Source: Corythucha ciliata (taxonomy: Eukaryota > Arthropoda > Insecta > Hemiptera > Tingidae). Taken from it: DNA of 64,000 nucleotides. Position 1 is the first letter of the stretch; the number at the start of each line of letters is the position of its first letter. This document shows positions 1 through 10,343 of this stretch, in pieces. The position numbers were made by a program, and so were the translations under genes. The DNA lies in assembly GCA_038030265.1 (NCBI GenBank), contig CM075942.1:44606751-44670750 (forward strand). The letters run 5' to 3'. A model generated the notes under the pieces. That model was not told the DNA's origin, did not search any database, and saw only the letters and a program-made list of their open reading frames with translations.

Positions 1-317
1 GAAGGAAGAAGCTCTTCTTAACTTATTAACTTGTATTGTTCCGCACCAGACCATAACTACATTAATGCAGATTGTATTTTTTCTTTGATTTTCCCAACGT
101 AAATAATTCTTCACAGTCACACAAAATCCTCTCCAGACTCGTTTTGTTCCATTTCGGCTTTCGAATAATAACTGTTTTAATTCTTATCCGGATGAAGGTA
201 TGTATTGAAGGAGGCACCACCTTCTAACATTATATTGAAGGAGCCAAAAATAACCTCTAGCGTGGCCATAAAATTAATTTATAGCTCCACTATTTTAATT
301 TCTACGTGTAGGATAAA

Positions 318-458
318 AAATAGTGTGTACGCCAAGGAAATAAAGTGGTTTCCAAGCCTCGAGGAGAGGCAGTCGGGCGTCCGCGGCCGCCCGACTGCCA
401 CATCTCCTCTCGTCTTGGAAACACCCACTTTACCTCCTAGGCGTACAATACACTATTT
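318..458. mobile_element. Hairpin MITE, unclassified
   Basis: This is an imperfect palindrome of about 141 bp centred near 388. The left arm starts AAATAGTGTGTACGCC and the right arm ends GGCGTACAATACACTATTT. The centre is very GC-rich (GGCAGTCGGGCG facing its complement around CCGCGG). Arms of about 70 bp pair with a few mismatches. No gene is present; the overlapping open frame is a by-product of the fold. It is a non-autonomous element or its remnant, and no target duplication could be fixed. Confidence 0.7.
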
Positions 459-536
459 CACTCCACTTTGAAGAATTATTTCGTTATTTTCTAGCAATAC
501 TTTAGAAAATGGGTTCTTTTCGGTCCAAATTTTATA

Positions 537-663
537 GCGATTTCCATTTGACACACTACACAAGTGTAATGCCACGTCCTCTCCATAAACATATGTTTCA
601 ATTCTGAGAGGACGGGTGGAAAAATTTACACCACACGAGTGTAATGCAGTGAATGGAAAACGC
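537..663. mobile_element. TA-flanked MITE, family M1
   Basis: This 127-bp hairpin element starts GCGATTTCCATTTGACAC and ends GAATGGAAAACGC, with TA on both sides (535-536 and 664-665). Inside are the family marks CGTCCTCTCC and GAGAGGACGGGTGG facing each other. Six relatives occur in the window (1,610; 29,191; 30,764 partial; 50,613; 59,757; 63,600). The TA duplication suggests mobilisation by a Tc1/mariner-type transposase; that is inference. Confidence 0.75.
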
Positions 664-667
664 TATT

Positions 668-1430
668 AGTGAATAGGGTCTCAGCCGTGTACACCTAATA
701 CGTTTCACCACGGGGTGAATGTGAAAGGAAGGGTTGCTCGGCAAGTTTTGTGCTATGGAATAGCCCGTAACATTCTTCGTACTGTTTTTCCAAGAGATTA
801 AAAAACGTTAATATAACGTTGAAAGATTTCCAAGCAGTATTAACTAGAGCCATTTTCCTCGCCTCACATATTCTCATCGAGTGGCTACTCTTCATTTCTT
901 CCATTACCTCTTCACGTTTCACATATTTTCTGATATTACTACACTCGTTTTCTCCCCCGAGGCTCCGGGAGCAGGCTGCTTTGGGTTTTTGATTGATTAA
1001 GTCTACTTTCCTACCCGTCGATCTATATATTTTTAAAAGACTATGCGGGGAAGCGTTATCAAAAAAGTTATCCAGACGAGAAGAGTGTTTTTGCACGTGT
1101 TTTCCCGACTGCGGACTGATTTCTTCATTCCCTTTGAAAGACCATTGGATGGATTGACAAACCGGAGAATCAACTTTTTTTTCTCTCTCTCTTTCTTTCT
1201 TTCTTTTTTAACGCTTTATATCGTGCGGGGTTCGAGTTATTTCGACCCTAACGGGGTTAGAGGACGAGGACTTGATCCTAGTTTAAAGCTCATAAATGGA
1301 ACATTTTTTTTTCCAACTCCGGCTTGCAATCAACTCAAACCTTTTCTGTTGTGAAATTCAGTTTCATGGAAAATGCTATCTCGGTTTGTTATAATGTGCT
1401 AAAAACCGCTGTTTAAATTCGCACCGATTA
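668..1430. other. No gene recognised
   Basis: Short overlapping open frames lie on both strands (up to 133 codons) but show no recognisable domain or splice logic. A pyrimidine simple repeat of TTTC units lies at about 1,168-1,208. Nothing else is supported here. Confidence 0.5.
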
Positions 1431-1609
1431 TGAAATTTTTAGGCCCGGTGCACACGAGCGATAAGTGTCGCGCGGTCGTCGCGACAATTACGTGACGCTC
1501 TACAAGGCAAGGAAATTAACCGTTGCGATTTCCGATTATGGGGGAGCAGCTTGTAGACCCCTCCCCCCACCACCGCCATACATAGAACTAACCCTTGGCG
1601 CCCCTTATA

Positions 1610-1747
1610 GCGTTCCCCATTTGCACAAAAGTCTGCAACGGGGCTATTCATTTCCACCCGTCTTCTCCACTAACATATGATTTAATTCAGTGAAGACGGG
1701 TGGAAATGAACTGCCCAAATGCACAATTTTGTGCAAATGGGGAACGC
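1610..1747. mobile_element. TA-flanked MITE, family M1
   Basis: This copy is 138 bp. The left end GCGTTCCCCATTTGCACAAA and the right end TTTGTGCAAATGGGGAACGC are exact complements, flanked by TA at 1,608-1,609 and 1,748-1,749. The inner arms carry TTTCCACCCGTCTTC and its complement. It is the best-preserved long-TIR member of the M1 family in the window. Confidence 0.8.
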
Positions 1748-1895
1748 TATTAGTCTCAGTTCAAGCGTACAAGTAAACGGGAAGGGAATTTGGAGGTTTT
1801 TAACAGGAATCAGAGTTTTTTTGTTTTTTTTCACGCGAATTGAATTTTGGTTTGGTTTTTGTATCAAGGGGCAAACCTCGGTAGAAATTTTGCTG

Positions 1896-1919
1896 AATAG
1901 CAATAGCAATAGCAATAGC
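1896..1919 (+). repeat. AATAGC microsatellite
   Basis: Four tandem copies of a six-base AATAGC-type unit lie immediately before the first copy of the 68-bp bracketing repeat at 1,921. Confidence 0.8.
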
Positions 1920-1920
1920 T

Positions 1921-2311
1921 ACTCGAATCGTGTTGGGCTATGCCCTCCCATCGTCGTCCGGATAATATCAGACTAATTAATTTATTAATTAAAATACCGG
2001 CGACAGATTTATTCATTAATATCCATCTAACAACATCTAGATAAGATAAAATTCGGCGTGGTTTACCGATCAGGAGAAGCGCCTAGAGTTTCGAGAAACA
2101 ATGGACCTGGGTGGGGTTCGGCTTAGCTTATCCCTCGGAGTACGACTCCCATAGGCGTCTCCGTGGCGCAAATGGCAGCGTGCTGGACTGGTAATCCAGA
2201 GGTTGCGGGTTCAAATCCCGCCGGGGAGCCATTTTTTCTCGAAACTCGAATCGTGTTGGGCTATGCCCTCCCATCGTCGTCCGGATAATATCAGACTAAT
2301 TAATTTATTAA
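1921..2311 (+). repeat. Direct repeat bracketing a tRNA-like gene
   Basis: A 68-bp sequence beginning ACTCGAATCGTGTTGGGC occurs at 1,921-1,988 and again at 2,244-2,311 in the same orientation and almost identical. The 255 bp between contain a GC-rich stretch of unknown identity (about 2,070-2,156), the tRNA-like sequence and a T6 run. The arrangement could be a local tandem duplication or the footprint of an insertion. The second copy abuts the start of the large duplicated unit. Confidence 0.75.
2157..2229 (+). tRNA. tRNA-Thr(GGU)-like gene or pseudogene
   Basis: The sequence folds as a 73-nt cloverleaf. The D stem GCGC pairs with GCGT. The anticodon stem CTGGA/TCCAG holds loop CTGGTAA, giving anticodon GGU (Thr). 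The T stem GCGGG/CCCGC holds loop TTCAAAT, and the acceptor pairs at six of seven positions. The first acceptor pair is G-G and position 9 is G, both unusual. A T6 tract just downstream would stop RNA polymerase III. Cytosolic eukaryotic Thr tRNAs normally read with AGU, UGU or CGU, so a GGU anticodon suggests a pseudogene, a tRNA-like element or a foreign origin. Confidence 0.5.
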
Positions 2312-3262
2312 GTAAAGCATACCCTTTTGCGCCATAAAATGGTGCTCTTTGCGCCAAAGCGAGCCTACTCATGAATCGCCCTAATGCGCCAAAGTGAAAA
2401 GTGTTCCTCGTATTATATCAACTCGTATTGAGTGGAACATCACAAAGACTTTGTATCGAGCAGTTATTTACTGGCGTCGTGGCTGAGGTAAGTGAACTGT
2501 AATGTTTGTATACACAGATGTTGGTTTGTTCAACCTTTGGATTGCCTTGTACAAGATATCGACCTTGGGTTGAACAGTAACACTCATGCCTTCAGTTGAA
2601 CTGGGTCGCGATGCACAAAATTGTTGAAACTAACCGTGGTGCTCCGTGTATCGTGTTGTAAAATTTCAAATTTCGACGGTACCGGGATATGAGTGATGGC
2701 AAAGTTACGTGGAGGTGTACCGTAAAGTCGTGTGCCAGCAAAATGATTACTGATTCCACTGGTTCTCACGTGTTTACAACTACCGACCACAATCACCTGG
2801 CTGCCGACGATCGAAGTGTTGAAAGTCACATCATTAGAAACGTGTGTAAACGTAAAGCAGAAAGTGATGTACATTCTCGGCCTTCCAAGCTCATAAGAAC
2901 CGAACTGTGTGCAATCGAGAACAGTATGATTGTAAGTAGAGATGTTCACAATATTCGAAAAGCGCTGTATAGAAAGAAAAGAAAACAATATCCACGATTT
3001 CCAAAAACCATCGACGAAGCAGTACATCAATGTACTGTACTATCAGGTCACCTCGTTACAAGTGATAATGAGAAGTTCATACATGTGGTTGTGGGAAGTC
3101 ACATAGTCCTTTTAACCACTGAACGTAATCTCCGCTTACTATGTAAATCTACTACAGTACTGGCGGACGGTACTTTTCATGTTTCCCCAAGACATTTTTC
3201 ACAGTTGTACACTCTTCACGCATTCGAGAACCAGCGCGTCACTGGCGCAAAAGGGTTGCTAC
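2309..3262 (+). mobile_element. Possible deletion-derivative or Pack-type MULE
   Basis: ACCCTTTTGCGCCA at 2,321-2,334 is matched in inverted orientation by TGGCGCAAAAGGGT at 3,243-3,256. The match extends outward with small gaps (AAGTA..AGCA on both sides). The shorter motif AATGCGCCAA also occurs inverted near each end. The 0.9 kb between holds the amino-terminal part of a FLYWCH/MULE gene that stops matching the family just before the right end. No clean target duplication is visible. Confidence 0.4.
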
Positions 3263-3306
3263 TTTTTGGAAATTGGCGCATTCGTCCTACAGCCATTTGC
3301 AGGTGA
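2611..3306 (+). pseudogene. FLYWCH zinc-finger/MULE-like protein fragment, copy A
   Basis: Reading from an ATG at 2,611, the frame shows a FLYWCH-type zinc-finger signature (WRCTVKSC near 2,710, then DHNH near 2,790). A linker and the start of a MULE transposase-like domain follow (ADGTFHVSPRHFSQLYTLHAF near 3,165-3,230). An in-frame TAA at 2,659-2,661 interrupts the finger (context IVL*NFKF) where the family normally has a glutamine. The expected catalytic region is absent: after HAFENQ the frame runs into inverted-repeat sequence and stops at 3,306. These proteins are transposases or domesticated relatives that bind DNA through the finger. The same stop occurs in copy B. Confidence 0.7.
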
Positions 3307-3677
3307 GCAAGTATTTTCGACGTTTTAATCAAATAACCCCCCCCCCCCCGCCTACCAATAATTGAACTAGTTTTTTCGGTGTAATGTAGATTTTTGGTGA
3401 AACGTGAAGGCCGCTCAAAGAACTTTAAGCTCGGAAAAAGGAGCAAGAGAAGATAATCACTGATCTTCTTAGGTAAAAGTGATTTATTCTTTACTTCAGG
3501 GCAGAAGGCCAAAATAACGAAGCCGGTATATGGAATTAGGAAATAAAGCATTCAGTTTCAGTAACATTGACTTGGGAATATACAAGTGTAAAGAGTAAGT
3601 ATAAAAGTTGTTTTAAAAAGAAAAATTACGTTCAGTCATTAAAACATTATTCTAGTGAACATGTATTACCTAAAGCA

Positions 3678-6378
3678 TTAATTCACTGATCGGTCTTGTG
3701 CTTTTCTTTTCGGTGGACGCTTTCTAGTGGAATCCAAGACAGTTCTCTTGAAAAGGCAAAGCTGTTTTTGAACCTTTGGTCGACCTCGAGCTTTCAGTTT
3801 TTTCTTGAACTTGAGCTGATCAACACGTTGATTTCCTGAAGAAGCAGACTCATTATTTTCCATGAGATGGCGATCTCCGGATAATTGGCACTGAGTACCG
3901 GATGGTTGGTCATGAGGTTCGTCGACTTGAGTAGCCTTTTCGACAGATTTTCCGAAGCTAGGCGGAAACAAAGTGTGGCACCGAATTTCTCAACCATCTC
4001 GTATTTTTGCTTCAACTCCTTTCATGGCCTCTAAGCACGTTTTGAATTGTTGGGTTCCATAGTACGACGTCAAACTGGCGATGTTTAACACGACTGGTAG
4101 CACCAAGTTGTATTTTTGACGTTGACTTAAAGACGAGGTGCTTAGTGCAGTCGCATCTTGTGTAGCTAAGTCGTCTTCTGATTCAAATTCATCAACAGAG
4201 CAATCTTCGAAAATGTCTTCGTCAACAGACCTGTCCACCACTTCCAAATCACGCTCTTCATGACGCCCTCGTAAGTTGTGGTATCGATTGTGAAAGAGTG
4301 TCAAATCGAACACTGATGGCAATGATTCACGTTCTCTTTTAAACAAAATGTGTCGGCAAGGGGCTTCGTTATTGCAATAAAACGTGCAAGTGCATGTCGT
4401 CAGTGAAGATTTATACAAAAATGTTTCCTCTTCGTACTTTTCTTGCACTCCTTCCTCCTCAATCGACAGGTAATTTCTTCTCGCTTGAAGGGCCTTCAAA
4501 CTCCGATGAAAGAGGATACAGCCTCGATCATTAAGACCTTCCATCGGGAAGCTTGAACGTTAAGTTCCTTGATAACGTCGTCTGCGTCGAAAATGTTGAG
4601 AGATTTGAGATGAGCGTCGGACGTAGACTCTATGATTCTTTGATCACAGAAAGAAATGAGGTGCATGATGCTTTCTTCAATATTTGGTAGAAAATGGAAT
4701 CGTGCTTTCAAACTGGCCTTCAATGTCCAGAAAGACCTTTCAATTCTGTTGTTCGTGTTGTCCCCCAAAGTTGGAAGATTCTTCCTGAAGCATGTGACCC
4801 ACATATCTTGACAGCTGTCCCAGTTGTGCAGGTATTGTTTCTTGAGGGATACGTATTGTTTGTTTACTCTCACTTGAACGTTGTCTACCATGGGAAGAAA
4901 ATTTGTTTTATTTTCTTCATAACTTTCTGGTGAACGCGAATACACAATTTTCTTGAACTAAGACATAATGTCATGCATGCATGAAAATGTAGCCGTAGGA
5001 GCCTACGTTTTCTGTCTTCCCTCGTTGACGTGCGTTAAAAACGAACCGGTTTCGGCTGCTCGCCATCTTCAGCGTCTGTAAGTCCAACTGAAAGCGCGCC
5101 TCGATGGTGTAATGGATACAATGCTCGCTTCGCAACCCAGCGGGCCTGGGTTCGAATCCAGCTATTGCCCATTACACTATAAGGCTGCGGCGAGCTGTGA
5201 CACGGCTCACTCGGCTTCGTGTGGGCGTTCACGGCGGTGTGCGTATGACAAAACGCGCATCGACCGAGACGCCCGCGTAGTACGGGTGTGAAGTGCACAG
5301 CTGATGGAGTTACAGGGTATGGTGTAAGAGCCACACGAGCTTAGGCGCCAGAGGGCTCGGTAGATCCGACTTCGCACCCTCAAGAAGAAGAAGAAGAAGA
5401 AGAAGAAGAAGAAGAAAAAAAGTCCAACTGAAACTTTTTTTTTTTTTAACCAAAACTGGCGCCGAAGCCACGAGGTTCTTCACGTATTTTATCACGTGAA
5501 ATCTACAAAGGAGAATTCTAGTGTCCTTGAAGATTTCTTTCAACACAGAAATTTCGTTAAAATCTTTATCGACGATAAAAATTGAAGGGGAAACCTTGCA
5601 TAACGACTTGAAAAACCGGAAAGCTGCACGTAGATTTCGACTTGTTTCTACAGAAATGAAACCAAGCATGCAAAACTCGCTTCGATTTGTGGTATGATTT
5701 AGGTAACAAACCCCGCATACCTTGTATTTCGACGAGTTGAAATTGAAGGACGTGTCAATCTGAATTACTGGTGAGGAAGACAAGAGAAATTCTTTTTTCA
5801 TGTCGTTGGTAGATATGCATAGAACCAAGACGTCTCGTTCTTCATCCAGCTCATGATAAACGGTTCCTCCATTCTCCTCAATTGTCTCGAGAAAACTTGC
5901 GAACTGCGAGTCGTTGGCTGAGTCAGGGCATAACTTTTGCAGTAAATTACGAATTTTCCGAGCTGAGAGAGTCTTGTCGAATTTGTCCTTCATGACTCTT
6001 TTAATTTGACTGACTTTACAGTTGGCATTGTGAAGATCGGCCAATACTTCCTTCTCTTGGTGGTAGAGAGACACTGTAGCAGATGCGTGAAGGCAGCTCT
6101 ATTAATTTCGTGATTGTGTTCCAAATTCATTTTCGTTATTTTTATTGAGTTGAGTTGGCTGGTTTGTAGCAGGTTATTTTAGATTGACATCCTATGTAAT
6201 TATAATGAAGCCTCGAACGTTTACCGGTGCTGTCAGAAGGTCTTTTATATCCATGCTTGCACAAAGTCGTCACTTGCCGACTATTATTGTTTGTCACAAT
6301 TAGGGGTTGATAGTAAGCCTCACAAAACGAACGAAAACCCCGTAATAAATCTTCGTAATTAGGGAAAACTTCTCCCAA
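3678..6378 (-). pseudogene. MULE transposase (FAR1-MULE-SWIM), copy A, with SINE
   Basis: This is a minus-strand Mutator-like transposase in pieces. The amino-terminal FAR1/ZSWIM-like DNA-binding part (6,378-6,142) starts MGEVFPNYEDLLRGFRSFC. It is followed by frameshifts near 6,145 (missing base compared with copy B) and near 6,085. The catalytic core follows: first Asp in IQIDTSFNF, second in FIVDKDFNE, Glu in NNRIERSFWTLK (about 4,745). Then comes a SWIM zinc finger CTCTFYCNNEAPCRH (about 4,390-4,345) and a basic tail with RGRPK (about 3,780). The SINE at 5,094-5,419 separates the two halves of the core. A CTTAG acceptor-like site just before FKKIVYSRS suggests the SINE may lie in an intron. 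All three acidic residues remain, but the frame is broken. Confidence 0.8.
5094..5419 (+). mobile_element. tRNA-derived SINE with (AAG)n tail
   Basis: This 326-bp SINE has an RNA polymerase III A box (TGGTGTAATGG, 5,105-5,115) and a perfect B box (GGTTCGAATCC, 5,149-5,159). A GC-rich body of about 200 bp follows, then a tail of roughly ten AAG units. It is flanked by the 14-bp target duplication AAGTCCAACTGAAA (5,080-5,093 and 5,420-5,433). It sits inside the MULE transposase pseudogene, and the same insertion is present in unit B, so it predates the duplication. Confidence 0.92.
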
Positions 6379-6564
6379 CGCAATTAGGAACTTGCATGGG
6401 TCGGAATTTTCTAGGGAAAATTTTTTTTTTGGCTAGGTAGAAACTAAAAATGAACTTGTCGCAACAAAGTGCTCTCAAAATCGTGCTAATTATTATTAAT
6501 TTGATCATAAAAATTCATTAATTTTCGCACTCGTCACAACGCCTTGTGATTGGCTGAGTGTCTG

Positions 6565-8159
6565 TGACGTCACTTAGTTCAACTTTTTTCGAGTGACTGT
6601 TATTGGTATGGAGATTCATAGTTTCAAACTCATTTTCTTTCGTTATTTAAAAATAATTTTACACATTAAAATGGAATTAAATAGTCCGTCTGAACTTACA
6701 GAAACTGGGCTCCGCAGAATAGGTATACTTATTATCTCTTATCAAATTATCATTTCCTTCTTTTTGCCTTAGTTATCACTTTACGATCGCTGTTCCAAGT
6801 CCTATCTTACTATTGCTATTACTTTTATTCATTTGCTTTGAGGCGTAATAAAATATGTACAAATACTTCTTCGTGCCTCAATGCAAGAGCACAACTTTAA
6901 AAACTCCGGAAAGACTATATAACGGTGCCTATGAATAACACAGCTCCACCAAAGTGGTTCAAAGCATGCAGGCGAGAACAACATGGTCCGGTTCTATCAA
7001 TCTACAAGGTTCTTCTGATGTGAAGACTACTTTGACGTGAGTAAATTCAATTATTATATAATCATAGAGGTCGGAAGCCTTCAGTGGCTTCATTAGTTAG
7101 TTTCTTCTTGTTTTCTGGCTCTTCCTTTCTGAATGCGAAGGATGAAGTCAGGATAACATTGCTCCGTTTCTTGATTCTTATAAGTCATTGAAACATTTTT
7201 CAGCTTGGTAACTTACTCCACCTACTTCGAGGACTCGCATACGCGAAGCCGGGAGTTGTACCCTCTCGATTTTAGTACCAACGGTCTCGACTTTCGGGTA
7301 AGCATTGTGGAAGCACCAATAGATTTGTTTGGTCACATGATAGTACTACATGTTAAGCGTCTCTGCTCTTTCAAAGAGTAAGTAAAACAGTAGAGAGAAA
7401 AAACTCTTATTCACCGTACAACTAGTCTGAGAACCTCCATAAATCTTGCCCTACAAACTATTCTAATGGACTATTAGGCATTTTCCATTGCAGGAAAAGT
7501 GTAGCACGAACAGCATTTCATTGGAATTTCTGAAAATAATAAATGAAAACAACTGTCAATGCTGTACTTTTCCTTCACTAAAGACCGACGGCCGAAAACC
7601 GATGCCGAAAACCACTTTTTAAACTTTTCTGAGGTTGTACATCAATAAGTCAACTCGGACTCGATTTTTTTCACGATGACTATACTTCCATTTCTGTAGG
7701 AAACATGGAAGTACAAAACAATGGAACACACTTATATTCTTACTCTTGTAAATTTGGAAGCGTTTGCGAAGAGCAGAGCGTACAAATTATTTCCTTACTT
7801 TTTAGGCAACAAGAAGACAAGAACTGCATCGGTTCTGGAGAAGTTGAAAAGGAATGATATCGTAAACGATCTACTGGAAGCTCAAAGACGTGGAGTTATT
7901 TTTTATTTCATTCTTCATTACATTTTTGGGAATCTTTCGCCGCTAAAACAAGCATCCTCGTGTTACGCGAGAGCAAGTGAGGCTCGTTCAAATGTGTATT
8001 CGAATATTTATTATAATTTTTAATATTTTTTAATATTTTAATATTTATTCAAATTTTTATTTTTTTCTTTCTCGAAAAAAAGCAATAAAATTGAATAATA
8101 AAGCAATAGTCACTGTGTTAATGTCATTTGTCGAATATGGTTCGAACTAAGTGACGTCA
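6565..8159. mobile_element. Possible THAP-transposon relic bounded by inverted repeats
   Basis: TGACGTCACTTAGTTC at 6,565-6,580 is exactly complemented by GAACTAAGTGACGTCA at 8,144-8,159, with weaker matching outside (GAGTGT on both sides). Between them lie THAP-domain remains and unrecognised open frames. This may be a decayed element of the P/THAP9 type. No target duplication was found, and the boundaries are inferred from the inverted motif only. Unit B has the same pair. Confidence 0.35.
6855..7040 (+). pseudogene. THAP-domain remnant, copy A
   Basis: From ATG 6,855 the frame reads MYKYFFVPQCKSTTLKTPERL. After a frameshift near 6,925 it reads KWFKACRREQHGPVLS, and after another shift CEDYFD. 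This is the order of a THAP zinc finger (FxVP, central W, late C with DYF). The exon appears to end at a GTGAGT donor near 7,036. THAP domains bind DNA in P-element-like transposases and their host descendants. Two frameshifts and a stop show it is dead. A further open stretch (7,721-8,023) downstream may belong to it but is not recognised. Confidence 0.5.
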
Positions 8160-8169
8160 TCACACTCGG

Positions 8170-9140
8170 ATATGAAATCAACATGGCGCGGGGTGTTTTT
8201 AGCTGGCCCATAAAATTCCCTACTTTGAAAACTCATATCAATTTAAATTTTCGTTGATATTGAAAAAAAAATGCGTCAACCCTTTTCTATTTTTATTACC
8301 TTTAAGGAAAAAATGTTTCCAAAAAATGTGCCAAGTGGCTCATTCTCTTAACTTCTTCCATGTCCACAACGCAATAGGAAGAGCAACTGGGACTGGCAGA
8401 GTGTATGGGTCGAGCGTCGAGCTTCTCTTTCATTCAGCTTTAGATAAGTTTCGGAGGGTTGTTTGGGATTTTTTTCGCTGCTTCTGCAGAAAATAAGAAG
8501 AAGGAACGAAGAGAGTGCTACCCCTCCTTGGTTCACGTCACGTGGTGCGTCGAAGGGTAACTCCGTAACTCACTTCACATCACTCTTTCCACTACGGAAT
8601 ATCTGATTAAGGGCAGTGGGAGGGACGTTTAACACGGAATGGAAAGAACGCAAAGAGTTTTGAGTCCTGCTTCTACTGCTGGTGTAACAAAATCTCCTGC
8701 TGTGCATTTATTTTTTTCATAATTACGACTGCCTCCCCACTCCATCACTCACACAAAACCGCTCCCAACCAACCCACAGGATTACGACCAAATACATATT
8801 ATCTTTCTGACTAAAAAAAATCCCTAGTAAGGTCACAATTAACAGGTTTCCCGATAGACACCACGCACATAACCATTTTCCACTCCCCTCTCCACCGCAA
8901 CTCCTCTCCAGACTGTCGATAACGACTCAAATTAAATGTAATTTGTAGCAGGTATACACTAAACGTTCCTTCCAAGTTTGGAGACAATCCCAGCAATCTG
9001 TCAATTGTTGTGAATTATTTAAAAATGCAACCCCCACTTTCACCCTATATTATGTATATACACATTACATACATATATAGGGGAAGGAGAAAATATAATT
9101 ATATGAATTCGAACGTACACGTCTATAAATATCGTTTTTA
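8170..9140. other. No gene recognised
   Basis: Unit A sequence between the THAP relic and the palindrome array. Only short frames without recognisable domains occur. It repeats at about 17,215-18,200 with a few changes. Confidence 0.5.
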
Positions 9141-9143
9141 AGT

Positions 9144-9322
9144 GTAGGTACCGTACCTGCAAACGTTTTACGCGCAGGTACTGTACCTGCATATAGCGTT
9201 TTACGCGCAGGTACTGTACCTGCAAATAGCGTATTACGCGGAGGTACCGTACCTGCAAATAGCGTATAACGCGCAGGTACCGTACCTGCAAATAGCGTGT
9301 TACGCGCAGGTACCGTACCTGC
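9144..9322. repeat. Array of six 17-bp palindromes, copy A
   Basis: Six copies of GCAGGTACNGTACCTGC (the first begins GTAGG) are spaced exactly 33 bp apart by a 16-bp linker of the form AAATAGCGTNTTACGC. The palindromes are nearly invariant except for the central base, while the linkers vary more, as expected if the palindrome were a protein-binding site. The array closes the duplicated unit and recurs at 18,202-18,380. Its 33-bp period leaves frames open, which explains a repetitive ORF here that is not a gene. Confidence 0.9.
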
Positions 9323-9647
9323 ATATAGTCACTTCGTTAATTAATTAAGTAAAGCATACCCTTTTGCGCCATAAAATGGTGCTCTTTGCGCCAAAGCGAG
9401 CCTACTCATGAATCGCCCTAATGCGCCAAAGTGAAAAGTGTTCCTCGTATTATATCAACTCGTATTGAGTGGAACATCACAAAGACTTTGTATCGAGCAG
9501 TTATTTACTGGCGTCGTGGCTGAGGTAAGTGAACTGTAATGTTTGTATACACAGATGTTGGTTTGTTCAACCTTTGGATTGCCTTGTACAAGATATCGAC
9601 CTTGGGTTGAACAGTAACACTCATGCCTTCAGTTGAACTGGGTCGCG

Positions 9648-10343
9648 ATGCACAAAATTGTTGAAACTAACCGTGGTGCTCCGTGTATCATGTTGTAAAA
9701 TTTCAAATTTCGACGGTACCGGGATATGAGTGATGGCAAAGTTACGTGGAGGTGTACCGTAAAGTCGTGTGCCAGCAAAATGATTACTGATTCCACTGGT
9801 TCTCACGTGTTTACAACTACCGACCACAATCACCTGGCTGCCGACGATCGAAGTGTTGAAAGTCACATCATTAGAAACGTGTGTAAACGTAAAGCAGAAA
9901 GTGATGTACATTCTCGGCCTTCCAAGCTCATAAGAACCGAACTGTGTGCAATCGAGAACAGTATGATTGTAAGTAGAGATGTTCACAATATTCGAAAAGC
10001 GCTGTATAGAAAGAAAAGAAAACAATATCCACGATTTCCAAAAACCATCGACGAAGCAGTACATCAATGTACTGTACTATCAGGTCACCTCGTTACAAGT
10101 GATAATGAGAAGTTCATACATGTGGTTGTGGGAAGTCACATAGTCCTTTTAACCACTGAACGTAATCTCCGCTTACTATGTAAATCTACTACAGTACTGG
10201 CGGACGGTACTTTTCATGTTTCCCCAAGACATTTTTCACAGTTGTACACTCTTCACGCATTCGAGAACCAGCGCGTCACTGGCGCAAAAGGGTTGCTACT
10301 TTTTGGAAATTGGCGCATTCGTCCTACAGCCATTTGCAGGTGA
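9648..10343 (+). pseudogene. FLYWCH zinc-finger/MULE-like protein fragment, copy B
   Basis: This copy is nearly identical to the one at 2,611-3,306, including the in-frame TAA (9,696-9,698) in the finger and the truncation after HAFENQ. One difference in the finger changes IVL to IML just before the stop. The shared stop shows the gene was inactive before duplication, or that the copies have been homogenised. Confidence 0.7.

Larger units (their letters stand above)
2308..9347 (+). repeat. Unit A of a 7-kb tandem duplication
   Basis: The sequence from ATTAAGTAAAGCATACCC (2,307) to TCACTTCGTTAATTAATT (9,347) is repeated head to tail at 9,344-18,404 with only scattered substitutions and short indels. 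The junction is an AT-rich TTAATTAATTAA stretch. Each unit contains a FLYWCH/MULE fragment, a MULE transposase pseudogene with a SINE, THAP remains and a palindrome array. Both units carry the same disabling lesions, so the material was already dead when duplicated. Unequal exchange or an assembly duplication could give the same picture. Confidence 0.85.

Noticed and set aside
5099..5170. Genuine tRNA gene with perfect B box
   Set aside because: The anticodon arm does not fold, a SINE body and AAG tail follow, and there is a target-site duplication.
9144..9322. CRISPR-like look of repeat and spacer
   Set aside because: The host is eukaryotic, the palindrome and linker are both repeated, and there are no unique spacers or cas genes.
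9040..9324. Repetitive open frame (QVRYLRV repeats), also at 18,116-18,382
   Set aside because: It is the translation of the 33-bp palindrome array; a period divisible by three keeps all frames open.
2308..9347. Whole 7-kb unit as one autonomous transposon
   Set aside because: Its ends are not inverted repeats of each other, and it contains several unrelated dead elements in different orientations.
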